Of a DNA stretch of 28,772 bases, positions 22,978-28,772 are shown piece after piece. The DNA is from Litorivivens sp047622145 (lineage in GTDB: Bacteria > Pseudomonadota > Gammaproteobacteria > Pseudomonadales > Spongiibacteraceae), in NCBI GenBank assembly GCA_047622145.1, contig JBLHMO010000026.1:1-28772 (forward strand). The letters run 5' to 3'. Under the pieces are notes generated by a model. It searched no databases and had not been told where the DNA came from. It saw nothing but the letters and a program-made list of their open reading frames with translations. The translations under genes and the position numbers were made by a program. The number at the start of each line of letters is the position of its first letter. Position 1 is the stretch's first letter.

Positions 22978-23439
22978 GAAGCTGGACACCTTGCCCACCG
23001 CGTCGCCGAACGGCTCTTCTGGATCACTGGCGGGTAGCGTTTGGAGGGTAAACACCTTGCGCCCCGCCTGCGGCCCCGCGGCGATGCGGTAGGTGATCGA
23101 ATGCCCCAGCAGTTGATCCATAGGATTCTCGTCCACCGCATCCTCGGCCAGGAAACTGTTCTCGGCATCCCGTTCCAGCAGGCCGTGGCGTTCCAGAAAA
23201 CGCCCGACTCGGTGGGCGATGGTGTGCGACAGTCGGGTAAGCTCGGCACTCGTCGGCGCCTTCACCCAACGGAACCCGACTGATTCGTCGACACGGTCGA
23301 CGTACACCCCATCGAGGAACAGCATGTGAAAGTGGATGTTGAGGTTCGGCGCACTGCCGGAGCGCTGGATGAGGGTGACGGCACCCGTCTGGGCCGTCCT
23401 GTGGGTACGCCCTGATTTCTTGATCAGGTGCGTGGCAAT
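22978..23439 (-). mobile_element. IS91-family transposase remnant, truncated at both ends
   Basis: A minus-strand frame contains about 150 residues of an IS91-type (Y2 rolling-circle) transposase. It starts in IATHLIKKSGRTHRTAQTG and continues with SAPNLNIHFHMLFLDGVYVD (the HFHM part of the HUH-type core), FRWVKAPTSAELTRLSHTIAHR and QLLGHSITYRIAAGPQAGRKVF. It stops at AVGKVSSF, where complete relatives continue with SLHAGVAA. Both the N-terminal zinc-binding part and the C-terminal catalytic tyrosines are absent. Upstream codons back to 23583 (MGVGRNDADG...) do not look like transposase. It is inactive. Confidence 0.82.
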
Positions 23440-23478
23440 CACGGCTGGGCGCGGTTTTCTTTTTGTTCCGGACGAAAC

Positions 23479-23510
23479 TGTTTGCCTGTTTGCCTGTTTG
23501 CCTGAATGCC
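23479..23510. repeat. 8-bp tandem repeat (CTGTTTGC), three perfect units and one variant
   Basis: CTGTTTGC occurs three times in a row from 23479, then CTGAATGC. It lies in the non-coding strip between the IS91 remnant and the SRPBCC stop. Confidence 0.75.
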
Positions 23511-23528
23511 GGGTGCTACTCCGTTGCG

Positions 23529-23960
23529 TCACTGGTTTGCAGAGAGATAGCGCTCCATCAGCGTCATTGCGCCCAACACCCACTGTTCAGTAACTGTATA
23601 CAGCTCGTCCAAATCGGCGTCTTCGGGCTGCTCAAAACTCCACCTCGAGATGACTCGACAATGATCATCGGGTAAGCTCTCGACACGAGTTTCCGCGTCA
23701 ATCGTGTCAACTGGGATGAACACGGTCTGGTGGATAGACCAGCAAATGGTTTTCTTGTCATGATTGACGGACTCCAGACGATGAACGGCAGGATGCCCAT
23801 CAGCCGTCTGGTAAAGACGCCGCACCATGCCAATCCCCGAGCCTTCGACATCGACCCGGTAGAAGTAAGCGGACAACCAATCGGTCGCGCCAAAATCCGC
23901 GAGCAATGTCCACACACGCGATGCCGGCAAGGAAAACTCGCGCTGCGCAATGACATCCAT
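23529..23960 (-). CDS. SRPBCC (START-like/polyketide cyclase) family protein
   Basis: A 143-residue protein of the helix-grip SRPBCC superfamily. It opens with the typical strand-helix MDVIAQREFSLPASRVWTLLADFG, continues DWLSAYFYRVDVEGSGIGMVRRLY, and ends with the long C-terminal helix TEQWVLGAMTLMERYLSANQ. A good Shine-Dalgarno (GGGGGCG) precedes the ATG at 23960. These proteins bind hydrophobic ligands in a cavity; which ligand cannot be told. It is intact although surrounded by decayed genes, and no partner gene is evident. Confidence 0.85.
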   Translation of the reverse strand: MDVIAQREFSLPASRVWTLLADFGATDWLSAYFYRVDVEGSGIGMVRRLYQTADGHPAVHRLESVNHDKKTICWSIHQTVFIPVDTIDAETRVESLPDDHCRVISRWSFEQPEDADLDELYTVTEQWVLGAMTLMERYLSANQ

Positions 23961-24070
23961 CCGATCGCCCCCTAGTTTCTTTTATGCCGCTCTGAGCGGA
24001 GCGGAGTATAGGGAGAATAAACGCTCTATTTGCCCGAGTCTAGCGGAAATTCAGTGCGAATGACTCGCCC

Positions 24071-24685
24071 GTGAGGCGTATCAGCACCTTTGCCGAAATG
24101 CTTGGTGAAACCGATGAAAGTGACTCACTCGAAGAGCAGCAGGAGTATCTCGACTGTTTGATTAATTCGGCTGTGCTAGCAAAACAAATAGTGGCTGGCC
24201 TGATGGAATATCTCGCTTTGGGGCGTCACCAAACGTCAGCTGCCGTTGCGCTGGACCCACTCGTTCGGGAAGTAGTCGATCAGGCACTTTTGACTTCATC
24301 GCCAGTATTTTCTATCGATTGTCTACCCACTATTTTGGGTAACGAACAAGAGTTAAGGCTAGTGTTTCGCCACTTGATTGACAACGCTATTCGATATTGT
24401 GCAGAAGATGTAGTGCCTGAAATCCACGTGCGCTGCGCAATGCACGATACTGAGTTCAGCATCTCGGTTGTCGACAATGGCATTGGCGTTGACCCAAACT
24501 ATCGGGATAGAATTTTCCAGCTATTCAAATCGCTGGATACTGCAGAGGCTGGGCACGGAATAGGCTTGGGGCTGGCGCTTTCCAGAAAAGTGGTGGAACT
24601 CCATCAAGAAAGAATCTCGTATAAAGCGGGCTTGTATGGGGGTAGTGAATTTGTACTCACCTTTCCCAATAGTTTAATGGGCTAA
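24071..24685 (+). pseudogene. Sensor histidine kinase remnant lacking the phosphoacceptor His
   Basis: About 204 residues remain: the end of the dimerisation helices (RRISTFAEMLGETDESDS, usually preceded by a HD-L-x-x-P-[VL] phosphoacceptor motif) and a complete HATPase_c domain. The N box is HLIDNAIRYC, G1 is VVDNGIGVD, the F box IFQLFKSL and G2 GHGIGLGLAL. The frame enters from a stop about 11 codons upstream, with only NDSP before VRRIS, so the phosphoacceptor and all sensor domains are missing. GTG 24071 is the only plausible start and has no good ribosome-binding site. It could make a lone ATPase domain, but a truncated gene is more likely. No response regulator is nearby. Confidence 0.72.
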
Positions 24686-24706
24686 CCGTTCTGCCTGAGT
24701 TTGCCG

Positions 24707-25087
24707 CTAACCGGATATTGCCAGCCTACTGACAATCAAGCCAAAAAAGCTCTCACTGTCAGAATTTTGATAGTACCAACCCATATGCTCGTGGCATTCA
24801 CTGCAGGTTGCATACTGCCAGTAATAGCTGCGGAACCAGCTAAACGCGGGGGTAGGTTCGCCGCTGATCGTGCAGCCGGGAGCGGTGTCAAAACACAGTA
24901 GCTGGAAGGTGATATTGTGCGGGTTAATTACACGGTGTTCATGGGAGCCTTGCACCTGTCGCTGAGCCTGTTTGTGGGTAACAGGCGACAGACAGAGGCT
25001 GCAAAGGATGTAGTCCTCGGGCGTGCGGTCTTTTTCCTCCCGGCACTCGTCCAGCCAGGAGGGAAGTATCGTGTCTTGTGCAGGCAT
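24707..25087 (-). CDS. Single-domain CULT (cereblon-like) zinc protein
   Basis: A 126-residue protein matching the bacterial CULT domain (cereblon domain of unknown activity, binding cellular ligands and thalidomide). The zinc site is CSLC (C29, C32) and CSEC (C95, C98). The three tryptophans that form the cage for the glutarimide ring are in AFSWF (W84), YYWQY (W90) and MGWYY (W104), with Y106 beside it. HEHRVINPHNITFQLLCF and APGCTISGEPTPAFSWF are family hallmarks. These positions are each five higher than those I recall for MsCI4 of Magnetospirillum (W79, W85, W99; C24, C27, C90, C93), so the match is close over the whole length. Human cereblon uses this pocket to recruit cyclic-imide degrons. 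The bacterial role is unknown, as bacteria lack its ubiquitin ligase. The 24707 stop converges on the kinase remnant. Confidence 0.88.
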   Translation of the reverse strand: MPAQDTILPSWLDECREEKDRTPEDYILCSLCLSPVTHKQAQRQVQGSHEHRVINPHNITFQLLCFDTAPGCTISGEPTPAFSWFRSYYWQYATCSECHEHMGWYYQNSDSESFFGLIVSRLAISG

Positions 25088-25279
25088 TGTTTAGATGCTC
25101 CCCACTAGTTACTCACGCTCAGTATAGGACGCTTTTCTTGACCCGCCAATGTGTTAATGCATCGCTGGTGGTCGGTCGTATTCGGGAGACGGGACTTGGC
25201 CGAATCCGAGGAATTATCAGGGCTTAGCCTGTATGATGACCTTCGCACGCGCCAGATAACCCTAACAGAGCAGATGTGA

Positions 25280-26197
25280 ATGAAAATTGGGATTAAGATT
25301 GGTTTGAACTCCGGGCCTGAAACTACGGTCGATAATCTGGTCAGCATTGCGCAGCAAGCTGAAGCCAAGGGTTTTGACAGCGTGTGGATGCCTAACATTT
25401 TTGGTTTGGATGCACTCTCTATGCTGGGTATTATCGGCAACGTCACCAAGCGACTTGATCTGGGCACCGCTGTGACACCGACCTACCCGCGCCATCCGGT
25501 GGCGATGGCCCAGCAAGCACTGACAACACAAGCGGCTTCCCACGGTCGCTTATTGCTCGGCATCGGTTTGTCTCACAAGCTGGTTGTTGAAGATATGTTT
25601 GGCCTGAGCTACGACAAACCTGCCGCGCATATGGAGGAGTATTTGCAGGTCTTGCAGGCTCTTCTCAGCGGCGAACAGGTCAGCCATCAGGGTGAGCAAT
25701 TTCGCGTCAATGCCGCCTTTAATATTCAGGGTGCGAGCAAGCCGCCTGTTATCGTGGCAGCCTTGGGGCCGCGTATGCTCAAGATTGCAGGGCGCTTGGC
25801 GGAGGGGACGATTACTTGGATGACGGGGGTGCAAACGCTGGCTTCGCACATCGTACCGGCGATTACCGCCGCCGCAAGTGAAGCGGGTCGGCCAGCGCCG
25901 CGCGTGATTGCCGGCTTGCCGGTGGTGTTGACCGACAAGGCCGGTGAGGTGCGCGCCAAGATTGCCGAACAACTGGCGCTCTACGGGCAATTACCTTCCT
26001 ACAAGGCCATGCTTGAAAAAGAAGGCGCCACGACTCCGGCCGATATTGCTTTGGTGGGCAACGAGGCGGAACTGCGCGCCCAAATTCAAACCCTGCGCGA
26101 CGCTGGTGTTACCGATCTCAATGCCGCCGTGATGGCCTTTGAAGACGGCCAGTTTGAGCGTACGGTTGGTTTTCTCGCCACCGAGCTTGCTCAATAA
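25280..26197 (+). CDS. LLM-class (luciferase-like) F420- or flavin-dependent oxidoreductase
   Basis: A 305-residue TIM-barrel oxidoreductase of the bacterial luciferase-like superfamily. It starts MKIGIKIGLNSGPETTVDNL and has the family motifs GFDSVWMPNIFGLDALS, LGTAVTPTYPRHPVAMAQQA and GRLLLGIGLSHKLVVEDMFG, with the cofactor-side PPVIVAALGPRMLKIAGRLAEGT. The TIGR03564-type ending (DLNAAVMAFEDGQFERTVGFLATEL) suits the F420-dependent class, but gammaproteobacteria often lack F420, so FMN is also possible. The stop is immediately followed by the GTG of a TetR-family gene, once its likely regulator and now in pieces. Confidence 0.85.
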   Translation: MKIGIKIGLNSGPETTVDNLVSIAQQAEAKGFDSVWMPNIFGLDALSMLGIIGNVTKRLDLGTAVTPTYPRHPVAMAQQALTTQAASHGRLLLGIGLSHKLVVEDMFGLSYDKPAAHMEEYLQVLQALLSGEQVSHQGEQFRVNAAFNIQGASKPPVIVAALGPRMLKIAGRLAEGTITWMTGVQTLASHIVPAITAAASEAGRPAPRVIAGLPVVLTDKAGEVRAKIAEQLALYGQLPSYKAMLEKEGATTPADIALVGNEAELRAQIQTLRDAGVTDLNAAVMAFEDGQFERTVGFLATELAQ

Positions 26198-26832
26198 GTG
26201 GCTGAAAACGTGCCTGCAAAAGACCTAGACAATACCGCCGACACGCGCGAGCGGCTTATTCTCACAGCAGAGCGCTTTTTTGCCACCAATGGCATCGAGT
26301 CGGTGTCGCTGCGGGAAATCGCACGCGCCGCCGGCCAAAAAAAAGTGGCGGCGATGCAATATCACTTTGGCGATCGCCACGTGCGATTCTGGAGTATCGA
26401 ATGAGTCGCATCGAGGCCAAGCGCGCGGACTTACTGAGCGCTTGCAATGCACGTGGCGACGCTCAGTCGCTGCGTCCCTTGATCGGCTGTCTGGTTTGCC
26501 CTTTGTTGAACAAGTACGCAGCGAAGCTGAGCGCAGCCACTACATCGAATTTCTAGCACGCTTACAAGAGCGTTATCCGGACTTTGTGGCCCGAGAAAAT
26601 ACTGCAAAACCCTGGTAGGCGAATGCATTTGAACTCGGTCGGCGCTTGGAGGCTGAGGCCAAATCCGCTTTACAGCAGCAAGTATTTCAACGCCAAAAGA
26701 TGATGGGCGTTTGCATGATTCATAGCGTTGCAGAGTTTGAGCGGGGCCGCCGATGGGCTAGATGAATTTGCCAAAAAACTGATTGATGCCTTGTGCGGTA
26801 TCATCGCTGTTCCCTATAGCCAAAAGAGTTAA
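26198..26832 (+). pseudogene. TetR-family regulator, broken by at least three frameshifts and a TAG
   Basis: The GTG at 26198 follows the LLM gene stop with no gap. The N-terminal HTH is readable (RERLILTAERFFATNGIESVS, LREIARAAGQKKVAAMQYHFGDR). A shift near 26370 then moves the coding sequence to AILEYRMSRIEAKRADLLSA in another frame. A second near 26512 joins LIGCLVCPL to EQVRSEAERSHYIEFLARLQ. TAG follows ENTAKPW at about 26616, and a third shift near 26745 leads from HSVAEFERGRR to DEFAKKLIDALCGIIAVP, ending TAA 26830-26832. All parts of a normal 200-residue TetR are present in order, so the decay is by small changes and is recent. Confidence 0.82.
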
Positions 26833-26842
26833 GCGCAAGGCC

Positions 26843-28660
26843 TCAGCTATTTTCGTCAAAACCCCGTTCGTACAAGCGAGCGTAATACTGGTTGAGCGCG
26901 AGCAATTCGCTGTGGGTGCCACGCTCCACAATTTCACCGTTGTCCATCACCAGTATCAGATCTGCAGTGACAATGGTTGAAAGGCGATGGGCGATAACCA
27001 GCGTAGTACGCGATTTCATAAATTCCGTGAGCGCGTGCTGAATGGCCCGCTCGGATTCGTTATCCAGCGCCGAGGTTGCCTCGTCCAGAATTAACAGAGG
27101 CGTATCTTTTAGCAGGGTGCGGGCGATCGCAATTCGCTGCTTTTGTCCGCCCGATAGCATAACGCCACTCTCGCCAACCTGCGTGTCGAATCCAAGAGGA
27201 AGCTGCTCGATAAATTCAGTGGCGTGGGCGTCATCGGCCGCTTTTTGTATGGCAGTCATGTCGCCAGCCGCATTACAGCCATAGGCAATATTGTTCAAAA
27301 TGCTGTCGTTAAATAGCACAACATTTTGGGTGACTATGCCAAGCTGTGCGCGAAAATCGTAAAGGTCGTAGTCGCGAATATCGACACCGTCGACAAAAAT
27401 GCTGCCGTCTTTATAATCGTAAAAGCGGGCAATCAGCGAGGCGAGGGTAGATTTTCCGCTGCCGGATCGGCCCACCAAGGCAACAACCTGACCGGGCTTG
27501 GCTATAAAGCTGACGCCATTTAGCGCGGGCTTATCGTTTACGTTATAGCTGAATTTAAGATCGCGTACTTCAATTTCGCCGCGCAAGTGCTTGATGCGCT
27601 TGGTTCCAGTATTTACTTCTTGGTCAAGATCAAGAATGGCAAAGATATTGACAGCGGCCGCAATCCCTTTTTGGATGGTGGCATTGACGTTGGCCAGCTG
27701 GCGGACGGGCTTGGGGATTAGGCCAATAACGGTTATGTAGGCCACGTACTGCCCGGTCGTCATGGCTGACAAAAACTCGGGAGCGAGAATAAGAAATACT
27801 ATGGTGCCCATGGCGATGACGATAATCAATTGCATAACAGGCGTGTTGAGCGCTTGAATTTTGACCATTTTCATTTGTTGGGTGTAATTTTTTTCGTTCA
27901 CGCCAACAAAGCGATCAATCTCGCGCTGTTCTCCGAGAAAAGTTTTCACCATGCGATTGCCGGTGATGGCCTCGGAGCACACTTGTGTTATATCGGCGAT
28001 CGAATCTTGAACCTTGCTGCTCAGTTTGCGCAGTTTTCGTCCCACGCTGGTGACGATAAAAGCGATTAGCGGCGCGATCGCGAGGAAAATGAGCGTCAGC
28101 TTCCAGTTGAGGTAGAAGGCGTAGGCGAGCAAGCCAATAACCGTAAAGCCTTCGCTCACCAGCGTTTTCAGTGCGTCGGTGGCGGCGCCGGTAACCATGC
28201 CGGTGTTGAACACAGTGCGGGCGATAATCTGACCGCTGTTATTACTGTCGTAATAGTTGACAGGCAGGCGCATCAAATGGCCGAAAATCTCGGTGCGGAG
28301 CAGAGTGACGATGCGTGTTCCCACCAGCGCCATAAAGTAACTGCCGAGAAAGGTGCCGACACCGCGAACCAGATACACGCCAGCAATCGCTGGCGGGATA
28401 TAATAGCGGGCGTCGTGGTCTTTGTTTTCGATGGCATCGACTAGCAACTCCAGCAGTTTCGCTTGCGCGGGCGTCGTGGCGGCAAACACCATATAGCCGA
28501 ATATGCTCAATGCAAAGGCTGGGAGCAGTGGCTTCAGGTATTTCAGCAGCCGCATGTAGATTTGCCAACCGCTGTCCAGATCGTTGGTGTTCGTGTTTGC
28601 CAAAGTAGTTAATCCCGACATGGGTGCGGCGGTTTCCGTTGCCGTAGTATAGCGTGGCAC
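26843..28660 (-). CDS. msbA: Lipid A/phospholipid ABC exporter MsbA
   Basis: A 605-residue half-transporter (592 from the ATG at 28621) that flips lipid A-core across the inner membrane as a homodimer, powered by ATP. Six membrane helices fill about residues 45-330 (the first LLPAFALSIFGYMVFAATTP). The nucleotide-binding domain has Walker A GRSGSGKST, Q loop GIVTQNVVLF, signature LSGGQKQRIAIAR, Walker B LLILDEATSALD and the switch His in VIAHRLSTI. Two starts are possible: GTG 28660 and ATG 28621 (MSGLTTLAN). Neither has a clear ribosome-binding site. A TATACT box between them (28646-28651 on the minus strand) would favour the ATG. It lies just downstream of a tRNA-Arg gene. Confidence 0.94.
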   Translation of the reverse strand: MPRYTTATETAAPMSGLTTLANTNTNDLDSGWQIYMRLLKYLKPLLPAFALSIFGYMVFAATTPAQAKLLELLVDAIENKDHDARYYIPPAIAGVYLVRGVGTFLGSYFMALVGTRIVTLLRTEIFGHLMRLPVNYYDSNNSGQIIARTVFNTGMVTGAATDALKTLVSEGFTVIGLLAYAFYLNWKLTLIFLAIAPLIAFIVTSVGRKLRKLSSKVQDSIADITQVCSEAITGNRMVKTFLGEQREIDRFVGVNEKNYTQQMKMVKIQALNTPVMQLIIVIAMGTIVFLILAPEFLSAMTTGQYVAYITVIGLIPKPVRQLANVNATIQKGIAAAVNIFAILDLDQEVNTGTKRIKHLRGEIEVRDLKFSYNVNDKPALNGVSFIAKPGQVVALVGRSGSGKSTLASLIARFYDYKDGSIFVDGVDIRDYDLYDFRAQLGIVTQNVVLFNDSILNNIAYGCNAAGDMTAIQKAADDAHATEFIEQLPLGFDTQVGESGVMLSGGQKQRIAIARTLLKDTPLLILDEATSALDNESERAIQHALTEFMKSRTTLVIAHRLSTIVTADLILVMDNGEIVERGTHSELLALNQYYARLYERGFDENS

Positions 28661-28685
28661 GAGTCTTGGCCACGATAGTAATAAT

Positions 28686-28762
28686 TGGTGCCCCGGTCAG
28701 GATTTGAACCTGAGACCTGTCCCTTAGGAGGGGACCGCGCTATCCAGCTGTGCCACCGGGGC
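28686..28762 (-). tRNA. tRNA-Arg (anticodon CCT)
   Basis: A 77-nt cloverleaf on the minus strand. The acceptor is GCCCCGG/CCGGGGC followed by encoded ACCA. The anticodon stem GTCCC/GGGAC closes loop CTCCTAA, giving anticodon CCT (reads AGG). The T arm is TCAGG-TTCAAAT-CCTGA. The D stem GCAC/GCGC carries one A-C mismatch. It precedes msbA on the same strand by 25-65 nt, depending on the msbA start. Confidence 0.94.
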
Positions 28763-28772
28763 GAATAAAGGC

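Noticed and set aside
28686..28762. tRNA-Arg as an attachment site of an integrated element
   Set aside because: No integrase is present and no repeat of the tRNA 3' end was noticed in the window. The neighbouring gene is the core gene msbA.
1..28772. CRISPR array
   Set aside because: No series of regularly spaced repeats was seen; the only direct repeats are the short tandem ones at 19108 and 23479.

Overview
The window looks like chromosome of a free-living, probably marine gammaproteobacterium of the Pseudomonadales/Cellvibrionales neighbourhood (Spongiibacter- or Zhongshania-like). This is an inference from three things: the dksA-gluQ-cbrX-cbrA gene order known from Pseudomonas, an acyl-CoA dehydrogenase paired with an ACAD10/11-type phosphotransferase, and a Pseudomonas-type REP doublet. 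No marker gene here fixes the genus.

Layout. 1-3861 (minus): dksA, gluQ (GluQRS), a small membrane protein (cbrX-like) overlapping cbrA, and the start of a CbrA-type transporter/sensor kinase that runs off the left edge. 4119-5276 (plus): a class I/II aminotransferase. 5356-6590 (minus): acyl-CoA desaturase with its terminator. 6701-9242: an AraC-type regulator divergent from an acyl-CoA dehydrogenase, which is translationally coupled to a phosphotransferase (to 10270). 10310-14927: a decayed RND (MMPL) export locus. It holds a plus-strand MMPL pseudogene, a stray MMPL fragment, a REP doublet, a broken TetR gene, and a minus-strand reading frame that fuses the N-terminus of a second MMPL protein to an outer-membrane barrel. 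15096-17252 (minus): a PQQ quinohemoprotein alcohol dehydrogenase. 17424-19305 (plus): bolA-like, trhO and an unknown gene. 19315-21359 (minus): rsmE and rimO. 21477-22370 (plus): a lipoprotein of the 2-keto-4-pentenoate hydratase fold. 22373-24685: scrap and small genes (a DUF2244 gene split by TGA, an IS91-family remnant, an intact SRPBCC gene, a histidine kinase remnant without its phosphoacceptor). 24707-25087 (minus): a single-domain CULT (cereblon-like) protein. 25280-26197 (plus): an LLM-class oxidoreductase followed by a TetR gene in pieces. 26843-28660 (minus): msbA. 28686-28762 (minus): tRNA-Arg(CCT).

How the parts fit. Housekeeping and metabolic genes are intact, with clean starts and operon spacing. 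The damage is confined to export pumps, their TetR regulators, a mobile element and a few accessory genes, which suggests real gene decay rather than poor sequence. Lipid metabolism is a recurring theme (desaturase, acyl-CoA dehydrogenase with its kinase-like partner, MsbA). The two most interesting items are the bacterial cereblon-like CULT protein, whose whole ligand cage and zinc site are present, and the RND locus, where several premature stops seem to replace glutamate codons in otherwise well-kept reading frames. I found no CRISPR array, no phage, and no complete novel system that I could defend.
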